Shown: positions 9,094 through 17,456 of the stretch, piece after piece
How positions within the stretch are numbered: the first letter of the stretch is position 1
How the letters are laid out: the number at the start of each line of letters is the position of its first letter
Source of the DNA: Deltaproteobacteria bacterium
GTDB taxonomy: Bacteria; Desulfobacterota; Syntrophia; Syntrophales; UBA8958
Direction of reading: 5' to 3'
Length of the DNA stretch: 64,000 nt
Assembly: GCA_026388335.1 (NCBI GenBank)
Contig: JAPLJZ010000245.1
Coordinates: 1 to 64,000, forward strand
Program-made: the position numbers and the translations under genes
The notes under the pieces: model-generated
Told to the model about the DNA's origin: nothing
Database searches by the model: none
The model's input: the letters and a program-made list of their open reading frames with translations, nothing else

Positions 9094-10109
9094 ACCCTTC
9101 CTGCTTTGTAACGGATTGCACAATTTGCAGCAAAACGCATTGTTGCGGAAGTTGCCCACTCCCACTCACCGAGATATTCGACTTCTCTGGCTCCCGTGCC
9201 TTTCTTAAAATGATAGACACCTTCGTTCGTGTGCGGGTCAATACCACCCATATCATATAAGGCGACGCCAGCGTTGCTGCAATGCTCAATCAACTTCCAG
9301 AACAAGAGATACGAAGCGTAGAGATTGCGCCCCTTGACCGTGGTAGCGGCAAACAAGTCCCAAGCCTTTTTTCCGATGAGGGCACATCCCCTGAAAGCGA
9401 TAAGATCTCCCACTTCATCAGTACAGCAATAAAGAACTATTTTATCACCGAAGATTTCAAAGATTTTATCAAGTTCACTTCGTGAATATTGCTCCGATAT
9501 GACCTTATATTCCTGTAGTTCGTCGTAAATAGCTATCATTGCATCGATATTGGGAGGTAACCAGCGCGTGATGGATAAATTTAATTTCTGAGAACGCCGC
9601 AGATTATGCCGCCAATTACCGCTGCAAGATTTGAGGCGACTCTGTTCGTCTTCTTCGCACTGGTACAACATGCTCATGCCGCTGAGCATAGGTTGGCACG
9701 TTCTACTCCATCCCTGTGATTTAAGTGCCAGGGCATCTGCCGCACGATAGGAACGGGTTGGAGTGATTCGACAATATAGCCTTTTTATGCCTGTTGTTTT
9801 TGCAATCGTTTGTTGTAACTCCCGGTTCCACACAGAAATGTCACCGACCGGTCCACCGGGAACCCACAAGATGCCAAAACCTCCGGGATATTTGCGCAAC
9901 AGACCCTGCATCATGGCCATTATCTCGCCAGTATCAGTAAAGGCAGCCCATCGACAAGGCCGCCAGCCGAAGCAACCCCGGTAATCGCCCCAAGAGAGAG
10001 TCTGTAAGTATGAAGAATCTTCAAAGCGGATCAGATTGGCATCCCAGTCTGCAAGATCCTTTTCGGAAGAAAGTAGCGTCCACTTTACCATAAAAAAGGG
10101 ATCATCCAC
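9090..10109 (-). CDS. FemAB/GNAT-fold acyl- or aminoacyltransferase
   Basis: A 339-residue protein with a double acetyltransferase-like fold. The C-terminal signature ALYDMGGIDPHTNEGVYHFKKG followed by REVEYLGEWEW matches the FemAB/MurM and exopolysaccharide-associated FemAB-like families (Y-D-x-G-G-I, then F-K-K-G and G-x-W/E). Members transfer an amino acid or acyl group to an amino group on a glycan. The frame opens with GTG at 10109; an ATG at 10091, leaving only a short overlap with the DegT gene, is also possible and neither has a clear ribosome binding site. Adjacent deacetylase and aminotransferase genes support an N-acylation role. Confidence 0.85.
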   Translation of the reverse strand: MDDPFFMVKWTLLSSEKDLADWDANLIRFEDSSYLQTLSWGDYRGCFGWRPCRWAAFTDTGEIMAMMQGLLRKYPGGFGILWVPGGPVGDISVWNRELQQTIAKTTGIKRLYCRITPTRSYRAADALALKSQGWSRTCQPMLSGMSMLYQCEEDEQSRLKSCSGNWRHNLRRSQKLNLSITRWLPPNIDAMIAIYDELQEYKVISEQYSRSELDKIFEIFGDKIVLYCCTDEVGDLIAFRGCALIGKKAWDLFAATTVKGRNLYASYLLFWKLIEHCSNAGVALYDMGGIDPHTNEGVYHFKKGTGAREVEYLGEWEWATSATMRFAANCAIRYKAGRV

Positions 10110-11155
10110 ACCGATTTATATTCAGTAGGGGCTTCCGGCGCGACGGCATCCGGCAGTTCGGGCCAAGGAAAGCATTCCAGATGGAGCTTTTTCAGAACCT
10201 CTTTTGCTTTGTCTATCCGGTGTCCTGAGGCATAAAAGGGGTAAGTATAGGGAACGACTTGTGCCGATAGGGTGGCGAAGACTGGTTCAAAATCGTTCTG
10301 TCTCATAACAGAATCAAGCAAACGATACAATCCTCGACGACGCGATATTTCCTGTTCCACATCCAGATAATCGAGAGAATACCGGAGTTCTATACAGGGT
10401 GCGGCGTTTACCGGCAATCTAAATTCCGCATCGGGTGCTGACGGTGCGATCCAATGTCCGGTTGTGATCTTTCTTACTGTTCGGATGAATAAAGAAAGAT
10501 ACCTGATCATCCGGAGGTTGATGAACCATGATGATTTTTTCAAAAAAAGCTTCGTCGCAAACGAAATGGACATCCCTGCCTGCTTTATTTCGATTTGTGG
10601 TTTGATCGTATAGCTCTTATCACAGGCGTTGACAACCATGGCTGCACCATTCTGGAGCATTAACGTTTTCCTTAAACTGAAAATTCCGATATCCCCCCGG
10701 GTGCCGAGCGCTTGCCCTTCTTCATCATGGCTCAGGAAGCCGTGGGCGTTATCTTCGATCAGGACGGCGCCTGTTCTCTTGCAATATCGGTGGAAAGGTT
10801 CAAGTTTCTGTGGAAAACCGAAGTAATTGACCGCAAGTATGACCTTTGCCCACGGCAAGGAATCAGGATCGTCCGCAAGTTGCGTATGCTTATCTACATT
10901 GTAATAACTGGGAATTGCGCCGATTGTGTTGATGGCGGACAAGAGATCCCGGCAGATAAAGCCGGGAATAAGGACTTTATCGTCTTTCACAATACCCGCA
11001 GCCTGAAGGGCTTCAAAAAGAGCCCATCGACAGTAGCCAAAGTAGCGAACAGGATGTCGGCCGATGAAGTCATCAAAGCTCCAAGATACCTTTCGGGATG
11101 GGGGAAAATACAGTTTATGAATATATCCGGCGATATCCTTCGGGGATACTGTCAT
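10085..11155 (-). CDS. DegT/DnrJ/EryC1-fold aminotransferase-like protein
   Basis: A 356-residue PLP-dependent aminotransferase-fold protein. Residues ~59-75 (DKVLIPGFICRDLLSAI), IEDNAHGF at ~133-140 (the cofactor-ring Asp region) and the Lys in SLRKTLML at about 163 match the DegT family order, so the catalytic lysine is present. The sequence departs from sugar aminotransferases such as PseC: the glycine-rich GEGG after the lysine is replaced by QNGAAM. It may aminate a non-sugar or unusual keto substrate. The start overlaps the preceding methyltransferase stop (ATGA), and its own end overlaps the FemAB-like gene. Confidence 0.83.
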   Translation of the reverse strand: MTVSPKDIAGYIHKLYFPPSRKVSWSFDDFIGRHPVRYFGYCRWALFEALQAAGIVKDDKVLIPGFICRDLLSAINTIGAIPSYYNVDKHTQLADDPDSLPWAKVILAVNYFGFPQKLEPFHRYCKRTGAVLIEDNAHGFLSHDEEGQALGTRGDIGIFSLRKTLMLQNGAAMVVNACDKSYTIKPQIEIKQAGMSISFATKLFLKKSSWFINLRMIRYLSLFIRTVRKITTGHWIAPSAPDAEFRLPVNAAPCIELRYSLDYLDVEQEISRRRGLYRLLDSVMRQNDFEPVFATLSAQVVPYTYPFYASGHRIDKAKEVLKKLHLECFPWPELPDAVAPEAPTEYKSVWMIPFLW

Positions 11156-12117
11156 GCCGGTACATTCTTTGAACAGGACGTTAGCGGAGGCGATATTCGT
11201 GATTCAATACATATTTGCCCCTGCCTGGCGAACAAAGAAGCCACTCGAGACAAACTTATAGAAATAAACTGTTCCAGCTTTACAGGATACCGCTCAGGTA
11301 TTACATGGAGATCCGGATGAAAAAAAAGTTCTGAATACCGAAAATCCATACTCGCCTGCCCCGACCGAAAGGTGTGCCACTTTCTGATCCACTCCGCCCT
11401 GGACAGGCGGTTCAATTCCCATTGTCCAGTATGACCCCGGCGGTGCAGGCGTTTACCTAAAAGCCGATAGATTAGGCGGTGCAATATGGCTGGCTGCAGG
11501 TTGTAGATTTCCATGATGAATGACTTAGATAGAATGCGGTTCATTTCCTTTTGAAAGCGTTCAAAGACACTATCGGGGAAATGCTGAATCGTCTGGACAG
11601 ACCATACCCCCGATATGGATCCATCTCTAATCGGCAATTCAGAAGCATTGGCACAGACGAGCAGGACATTGCTGTCTTCACCCAAAATGCTTTTTGCAAT
11701 GAGAAGATTCCCAAGAGACATGTCGATCCCGATGATTCTGACATTTTCGTCAATCATCTCTGACCAGTGCCAGCCATATCCGATACCCACATCGAGCATC
11801 CAGGAATCCGGCGATAAACGGGATCGAAAATTATCCGCATGTATCCTCATAACAGGGATACAATGATGTTCACCGGCGAACCTGAGGAGATCATACTTCT
11901 CACGGCTGACATATTTAGCGGCAATACTATCCCTAAATAATTTCTCATCATTTTGACTACGGCTATCATCATTTAAAAAGATAGGGATGCCATTATGAAT
12001 GGGAAATAGCTTTTGACAACACAGGCATGTTAAATGATTCCCCATGTCCTGCAAATTTAGAGACCCTTTGCAGATGGGACATGCAAGGATACATTCAACT
12101 GCTTCGGACAATAACAC
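11152..12117 (-). CDS. SAM methyltransferase with N-terminal zinc-ribbon (Trm112-like) domain
   Basis: A 321-residue protein. The first ~50 residues hold CPIC (13-16) and CLCC (31-34) followed by FPIHNGIPIFL, the pattern of Trm112-like zinc-binding modules found in front of bacterial methyltransferases. A Rossmann methyltransferase follows: WMLDVGIGYGWHW around residues 108-120 is motif I, and IIGIDMSLGNLLIAK the second strand. The glycine loop is degenerate (G-I-G-Y-G) compared with GCGxG but acceptable. The methylated substrate is unknown; its place beside DegT- and FemAB-like genes suggests a shared sugar product. Confidence 0.85.
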   Translation of the reverse strand: MLLSEAVECILACPICKGSLNLQDMGNHLTCLCCQKLFPIHNGIPIFLNDDSRSQNDEKLFRDSIAAKYVSREKYDLLRFAGEHHCIPVMRIHADNFRSRLSPDSWMLDVGIGYGWHWSEMIDENVRIIGIDMSLGNLLIAKSILGEDSNVLLVCANASELPIRDGSISGVWSVQTIQHFPDSVFERFQKEMNRILSKSFIMEIYNLQPAILHRLIYRLLGKRLHRRGHTGQWELNRLSRAEWIRKWHTFRSGQASMDFRYSELFFHPDLHVIPERYPVKLEQFISISLSRVASLFARQGQICIESRISPPLTSCSKNVPA

Positions 12118-12175
12118 AAATATTCCTTATTAATACGTCCTGCTCTATAAGTGGCCTTTATCCGTCAACTTAAAA

Positions 12176-13084
12176 TCATAATTTTATTTTAACCGCATTC
12201 AAGAACATAAAGAGCCAAGATTTCAAGTTAAACAGATCACACGTCAAGGAAGTGAAAAAATATTGGCGAGCCGCCCTATGGTTACCTGATCGCATAAAGG
12301 CCCGACCTCCGCCACGAACAATGTCAGCACGACGTTTACGTATGAGATATTTATATAGAGGCGTCTTCGGCTGCCACTCTTGAAAATGGGCATTCACTAC
12401 GTTAAGGTTATGTTGGCAATGTTCAGCTATTTTGGCGGTAATTCCCTGACCGAATACACGATAAACACCAAGAACAACATTTATATATGCAAAGCTGCAA
12501 TTGATTTTTGCCAGACGTAGCCAAAAATCATAGTCTTCAACGCCGTTAAAGGACAAATCTTCAGAAAACCCCCCTACTATCAAAGCTTTGTCTTTTTTTA
12601 CTACGGTAGCTGAAGTCGAAATTGAGTTCCCTTTATATAAAAGATCTCGATATGATTTATAAGGGCCACAATAATTACGTCTTATTTTCCGACCATTTTC
12701 TTCTATCCATTCATCATGGCATATAAGATCCAGGTTAGGTGATTTTTTTAAATGCTGCAAAACATTTTCAAGTTTCGGCTCCAACCACACATCATCGGCA
12801 TCCAGGAAGGCAATGTAACTGCCTGAAGACGAATTGATACCCGTATTTCTCGCTCCTCCTATGCCTTTATTTTCCTGACGAACGATTTTCACATGAATGG
12901 CCGGATGTGCATTTGCCCAACCCTTGACCCTGTCATATGTACCATCCGTTGATCCATCATCTACAACAACGATCTCATAATCCGATACGGATTGCTGATC
13001 AATTGAATTCAATGCATCTTCAATAAATAACTCGGCATTATATGCGGGAACCACAACGCTGATAAAGGGTACAGGTGGCAACAA
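12176..13084 (-). CDS. Family 2 glycosyltransferase
   Basis: A GT-A glycosyltransferase of about 302 residues. The first strand FISVVVPAYN normally lies within ten residues of the start, so I favour TTG at 13084 (AGGA six bases before), beyond the end of the upstream gene at 13107; the ATG at 13165 and TTG at 13192 give longer N-termini but lie inside that gene with no ribosome binding site. EIVVVDDGSTDGT, IAFLDADDVW (DxD-like metal site) and GVEDYDFWLRL (catalytic acidic loop) are all present. It should transfer a sugar from an NDP-donor at the inner membrane. The C-terminal ~80 residues are basic, with an RADIVRGGGRAFMRSGNHRAA tail typical of the family. Confidence 0.85.
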   Translation of the reverse strand: MLPPVPFISVVVPAYNAELFIEDALNSIDQQSVSDYEIVVVDDGSTDGTYDRVKGWANAHPAIHVKIVRQENKGIGGARNTGINSSSGSYIAFLDADDVWLEPKLENVLQHLKKSPNLDLICHDEWIEENGRKIRRNYCGPYKSYRDLLYKGNSISTSATVVKKDKALIVGGFSEDLSFNGVEDYDFWLRLAKINCSFAYINVVLGVYRVFGQGITAKIAEHCQHNLNVVNAHFQEWQPKTPLYKYLIRKRRADIVRGGGRAFMRSGNHRAARQYFFTSLTCDLFNLKSWLFMFLNAVKIKL

Positions 13085-13106
13085 TCTATATCCTAATCTG
13101 TTGTTA

Positions 13107-14990
13107 TCACTTTGACATAATAAGATTTTGAATTTGTGCCGCAATCCTTGTACTTGATTGTCCATCGGTTCTGTAAAAACACATTCTTTCAACCATGGTT
13201 TTGGCTTCGAGACTAGGGCTGAATACCTGCGGATTCCTGGTAAAGGTCTTCAGAGATATCGCCAAATCGCTTACTGAAGTAAATGAAGGTATTGCAATCT
13301 CGATATCACGGAAGCTTGATCCGTTAAAGGCTGCCGATCGCCACTGCCACACGGGGATTCCTTTCAAGAAGGCCTCTTCGGCTACAGTGGAGAACGTAAA
13401 CAAAATCAAGGCCGCATCTTCCAGGTCCTCTTCGAGCGTTCCTGTCGTACTTTGAATCTGCTTCCTGAATTTATGGAAATCCGGATGTTCTTCCATTTTT
13501 GCCAAGGGATGGCTTCTGAGATGGAGTTCTACATCGGGAATTCTCTTTGCTGCGATGGTAACGGCTTCAACCATATCCATTTCCAAATCCCGGTCTGTGG
13601 TTGCAACCATTAATAGTTTTGATTTCCGGGTTCTTGCTTTTTTACCATGAGATTTTTCATCTTGGAGGTGCTCATATCTCGAAGAGCCTGTTAGTAAAAC
13701 CTTCTCAGCGGGAAAACCACATTCCTCGAATATAGTTCTGCCTAATTCCCCCATGGCAAAGACATAATCAGGTTTTGGCAAAGGGCAATCATCGGGACGT
13801 CCCCGGAACTCCAATTCCGGATCCAGTCGAAGATAGGTCTTCTCACGGCTGTAACTTGCATGTTGCATGGAAACCAATACCGTGTCCGGGGAACCTTGCC
13901 GGGCGCCAATGTAAAAAGCCCTTGAATACGGAAACAGCTCTAAAAATGTAAGGGCTATTTTGGGCTTGTAACGGGCAAAAGCACGTCCGCAGGCCATAGC
14001 CACAAGACAGCAATTAGGCAGTGAAGAGTTCAAGAAGTTGCAAGCAAGGTTTCTTTTGAATAACGGGAACAGATCAAAACGATTCTCGAAAAATATTTTC
14101 CTAAATTCAGATTTCCGAGAAAAAGTTAGATATGTGACTGCTGGATGAAAATTCCAGAATGTGCCGAAATCACGGATCGTCAGATACTTCTGGAGGAAAA
14201 GGAGTTCATTATACGGACGTGCCGTCAGCAGGACATCCTTTACTCGGCGGTTTTTCATTCCCGGCTCATAGTCTGGTGAGAACCAGAGAAACCACGCCTT
14301 CTTCAACCCCCTTTCTTCAAGGATCCCGGGGAGTGATTTAAAATACCTGTCGTCTAAGGTTCCATTTCCATCTCTTATGCTCCAATCCCAGAAACCTTCG
14401 AGAACGAGTTCCACGTCACATTCCGTATCGGCTATCAAGGATTTGACCATGTACCAGTAGTAGAGCTGGGTGATGAAGGTTCTCGTCCTGGAAAGGATTG
14501 CTCTGAGAGAGGCATAGAAAAGAGAAACCCTTGCCGTATGGTGATGTTCTGTAGGGTATTTGCTGCTTATAACTTCAACAATCATAGAGTCTGCATGCCA
14601 CAAGATCAATTTGTCAGCAGACATTTCTGACGCGACTTTGTCAATGGAAAGAATTTTTATCAGGTGATTAAAGGTCGGGTCAGCTTCACAATCCTTTACA
14701 GAATCAAGGTGATACCACCACTTGCTAAAGCCGTTTTTGTATTTAAGTGATTCGCGTAGACTTTTTCCTTTGCGAACTCTTTCAGCCCCGATACGGGCCA
14801 CCACCCGCGTGTATATTTTCAGGGCATCGTTCTTTACATCTTGGGCAATCCTTCTCCCGGAAATAACATGATCGGTTCCGTATTCTTGGATACATTCTTC
14901 TTCCCGTGATGGAGAGAGAAAGCTGAGAATCTTAATCTTTTCCGGCAACTTAGATGGCATCGCCCAACATACACAGAGTGCATTTTTCAT
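13107..14990 (-). CDS. Surface carbohydrate biosynthesis protein, GT-B-like
   Basis: A 627-residue protein resembling the large proteins called surface carbohydrate biosynthesis protein in Leptospira and delta-proteobacterial glycan loci. The C-terminal half looks like a GT-B transferase: VLVSMQHASYSREK, PDYVFAMGELG, VLLTGSSRYEHL, SKLLMVATTDRDLEM and a final LILFTFSTVAEEAFLKGIPVWQW match the donor-domain order seen in polysialyl- and CDP-glycerol-type transferases. The N-terminal ~220 residues are not recognised. A glycosyl- or polyol-phosphate transfer role is inferred, not shown. Confidence 0.75.
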   Translation of the reverse strand: MKNALCVCWAMPSKLPEKIKILSFLSPSREEECIQEYGTDHVISGRRIAQDVKNDALKIYTRVVARIGAERVRKGKSLRESLKYKNGFSKWWYHLDSVKDCEADPTFNHLIKILSIDKVASEMSADKLILWHADSMIVEVISSKYPTEHHHTARVSLFYASLRAILSRTRTFITQLYYWYMVKSLIADTECDVELVLEGFWDWSIRDGNGTLDDRYFKSLPGILEERGLKKAWFLWFSPDYEPGMKNRRVKDVLLTARPYNELLFLQKYLTIRDFGTFWNFHPAVTYLTFSRKSEFRKIFFENRFDLFPLFKRNLACNFLNSSLPNCCLVAMACGRAFARYKPKIALTFLELFPYSRAFYIGARQGSPDTVLVSMQHASYSREKTYLRLDPELEFRGRPDDCPLPKPDYVFAMGELGRTIFEECGFPAEKVLLTGSSRYEHLQDEKSHGKKARTRKSKLLMVATTDRDLEMDMVEAVTIAAKRIPDVELHLRSHPLAKMEEHPDFHKFRKQIQSTTGTLEEDLEDAALILFTFSTVAEEAFLKGIPVWQWRSAAFNGSSFRDIEIAIPSFTSVSDLAISLKTFTRNPQVFSPSLEAKTMVERMCFYRTDGQSSTRIAAQIQNLIMSK

Positions 14991-15016
14991 CTGAATAAAG
15001 ATGTATTTACCTGGGA

Positions 15017-15784
15017 TTAAAAGACCGGTGGAAGAAATTCATTGGCAGCACAAAGAGATAATACATACTCATGAACCGAAGGTGACCACACTGTCTGCCC
15101 CCCGGCTGCTTTTACAATCGCTATACCAGCCGCCACATCCCAGAGCCTGATATCTTTTTCGTAATAGCAATCGGCCCTGCCTGCCGCCACATAAGCCAGC
15201 GACAGCGCTGCAGAACCGATAAGACGGATCTTCCTGTATCGTTGTATCTGTTCCACAAGCCGTTGCAAGGCATAGGAAGAAAAGTCGGTACTGACGGGAA
15301 ATCCGGTACAGAGAACAGCCGCAGAAATATCAAGAGCGGCACTGGTCCGGATGGGATGGCTATTTAATGAAGCCCCTATTCCGACAATACCGCTGAAAAG
15401 CTCTTCCCGATTAAAATCATAGATTGCCCCGAGCAGCGGGGTCTCGCCACACCACAAGCCGATGGAAGTACAGCATATCGGGATATCCCTCAGATAATTT
15501 AGGCTACCATCGAGCGGATCCACAATCCAACAAAGATCCGTATCCTTTTGCCTCCCTTCAACCCAGCCCCGCTCCTCGGACAAAATCGGGAATGAAGATC
15601 TCTCCATCAGAAACCGAATGAAGATCTCCTCCGATTTTTTATCGGCAATCAACTTCACATCTTTTCCTTCATCAAACTCAACTACGACACCCGATGCGCG
15701 AAAATCTTTCAGGAAGACGCCAGCCTTTATGGCTGCTTCACAGGCGATAGATAACAGATCATTCAGGTCATTTTCATTCAGCAT
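15017..15784 (-). CDS. Inositol monophosphatase-family phosphatase
   Basis: A 255-residue Mg-dependent phosphatase. ILSEERGW (~67-74) gives the first metal-binding Glu, WIVDPLDGSLNYL (~86-98) the D-P-L-D-G-S/T metal site, and LWDVAAGIAIVKAAGG the third Asp; together they define the IMPase/CysQ/FBPase-like fold. In glycan loci such enzymes dephosphorylate a sugar or polyol phosphate. The next genes upstream encode a hydroxyacid dehydrogenase and a phosphosugar isomerase, so a pathway intermediate is a plausible substrate. A 3'-phosphoadenosine 5'-phosphate phosphatase role (CysQ), which would suit the sulfation genes at 28-31 kb, cannot be excluded. Confidence 0.88.
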   Translation of the reverse strand: MLNENDLNDLLSIACEAAIKAGVFLKDFRASGVVVEFDEGKDVKLIADKKSEEIFIRFLMERSSFPILSEERGWVEGRQKDTDLCWIVDPLDGSLNYLRDIPICCTSIGLWCGETPLLGAIYDFNREELFSGIVGIGASLNSHPIRTSAALDISAAVLCTGFPVSTDFSSYALQRLVEQIQRYRKIRLIGSAALSLAYVAAGRADCYYEKDIRLWDVAAGIAIVKAAGGQTVWSPSVHEYVLSLCAANEFLPPVF

Positions 15785-15790
15785 TATATG

Positions 15791-16720
15791 TTATTCCCGT
15801 GTTTTAAGATCAGCCAGGGCAAAAAGGAGATTTTCCGCAGCCTGCATCTCCATTAGGCTGCGGCACTGGGCGGCATACGAACCGATGTGCGGCGTCAGGA
15901 TGACTTGGGGAAAGCTTTTGAGAGGTCCGTCATAGGGCTCCCGTGAAAAGGTATCGAGCCAGGCCCCGGAAACTGTCCCATTTATAAGGGCATTGAGCAA
16001 CTCATTCTCATCAATTAATGCACCGCGCGAAGCATTCAACAAGATGACGCCCGGCTTCATCAGAGAAAAGGCCTCCCTGCCGAGGAGTTCCCGGTCACCG
16101 CTTGCATGAAGAGTGATCACATCGGCCTGGTGCAAGGCATCCTGTAGTGAAAGTGATTCGCAACCGTCTTGAATGGAAGTATCTGCAAAAGGATCGACTA
16201 TGATGAGTCTCGGTCTGAAGGGGCGCAATAATTGCGCCACCGCCTGCCCAATTCTGCCATACCCGACAATCACCACCGCTTTGTCTCTGAGCTGAAACCC
16301 CGTCATCTTTTTCCAGGCGCCTTCGCTGAGAGCCCGGCTCATCTCCGGAACCTGGCGACACAGCAGAATCATCATGGCGACGGCTAATTCCGCCACTGCC
16401 TCCGTTGGGGCATCCGGAGTATTGAATACCATTATTCCCAAATTTTTTGCAGTTACAAGATCGACATTATCGAGGCCTGCTCCGCATCGGGAAATGGCAC
16501 GAAGCTGTGATTTTTCAAGAACATCCTTATCCAGGGATTCAAGGCCTGCCAGAACTCCCACCACGCCGGGTAGCAAAGCAGTCAACTCTCTTCTGTTCAG
16601 TTTTCTACCATAAGGATTGACAATGATATCAAGACCAGCCCGTTGAAGCAGCTCCAGGGGGGCACTGTCTATGACAGCGAATGTTGAAGGGGCTATCAGG
16701 ATTTTTGTCTTCTCTTTCAT
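15791..16720 (-). CDS. D-2-hydroxyacid dehydrogenase (phosphoglycerate dehydrogenase-like)
   Basis: A 309-residue NAD-dependent dehydrogenase. The nucleotide site is VIVGYGRIGQAVAQLL, and the catalytic Arg, Glu and His appear in order in NASRGALIDE, FSREPYDG and TPHIGSYA. Length and layout match the short SerA/glycerate-dehydrogenase type without an ACT domain. It interconverts a 2-hydroxyacid and a 2-oxoacid. It sits 6 bases before the phosphatase gene and follows the GmhA-like isomerase, so these three may make or consume one phosphorylated acid or sugar-acid used in the glycan. The substrate is unknown. Confidence 0.9.
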   Translation of the reverse strand: MKEKTKILIAPSTFAVIDSAPLELLQRAGLDIIVNPYGRKLNRRELTALLPGVVGVLAGLESLDKDVLEKSQLRAISRCGAGLDNVDLVTAKNLGIMVFNTPDAPTEAVAELAVAMMILLCRQVPEMSRALSEGAWKKMTGFQLRDKAVVIVGYGRIGQAVAQLLRPFRPRLIIVDPFADTSIQDGCESLSLQDALHQADVITLHASGDRELLGREAFSLMKPGVILLNASRGALIDENELLNALINGTVSGAWLDTFSREPYDGPLKSFPQVILTPHIGSYAAQCRSLMEMQAAENLLFALADLKTRE

Positions 16721-16748
16721 CTCATCTCACTTTTCTTGGAAGCGATCA

Positions 16749-17387
16749 TTACTCGCCCTTTTCGTTATCAGACCGTTTTTGCAGGTAGTACTGGAGCCAA
16801 TGGGAAATCATATGATCGATGACCAGGTGGATATCCTCGACAGGACCGTATTCCCCTTTCGGTGTTTCAACAAGAATGGATATATCGCATATTTTTTTCA
16901 GACTACCCCCATCGAAACCGAGGAGACCGATAACCCGCCCGCCATGCTCTTTAACCCATTCCGCGGCCATAACAACATTAGGGGAATTTCCGCTTGCCGA
17001 TATGGCGATCAGCATATCTCCGGGGCGATAATGCATTTGAAGCTGGTTGACAAACAGGTTTTGATAACCAGAATCATTGGCTATCGCCGTCGAAACGGAG
17101 ATGTTCTCACACAGCGACATAACGCGATAGGGAAGATCCGTTCCGGATTTTTTAAATACATCAATGCCAATATCGTTTACCATATGCATGGCAGTAGCCG
17201 CAGAACCGCCATTGCCGATAATGTAAATCGTATGATGATTCTTACGGGTCCGCTCCAGTTCATCAACAAAGGCTCCAATCGCTTTTGTGTCAAGCCTGTT
17301 CATTAGACTGGAAAGATAATGGATGTACTTCCTTACAAATTCTTCCACATCACTACATTCAGTGTAGATCCGTTTGATATTATTCAT
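16749..17387 (-). CDS. SIS-domain phosphosugar isomerase (GmhA-like)
   Basis: A 212-residue SIS-fold protein. IYIIGNGGSAATAMHMVNDIG (~55-75) is close to the GmhA signature GNGGSAADAxH, and DMLIAISASGNSPNVVMAAEW is the second phosphate-binding loop. GmhA isomerises sedoheptulose 7-phosphate to heptose 7-phosphate, and other members serve related sugar phosphates. Partner heptose genes (HddA-like kinase, HddC-like nucleotidyltransferase, GmhB) are not seen beside it, so the product may not be a heptose. It is clustered with a 2-hydroxyacid dehydrogenase and an IMPase-like phosphatase. Confidence 0.87.
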   Translation of the reverse strand: MNNIKRIYTECSDVEEFVRKYIHYLSSLMNRLDTKAIGAFVDELERTRKNHHTIYIIGNGGSAATAMHMVNDIGIDVFKKSGTDLPYRVMSLCENISVSTAIANDSGYQNLFVNQLQMHYRPGDMLIAISASGNSPNVVMAAEWVKEHGGRVIGLLGFDGGSLKKICDISILVETPKGEYGPVEDIHLVIDHMISHWLQYYLQKRSDNEKGE

Positions 17388-17456
17388 AGCTGTTCATCCA
17401 CCCTTGTTTGAATTCCTGCAAACTCATGAACCATGCCGGTGATTATTATCTCAAAG

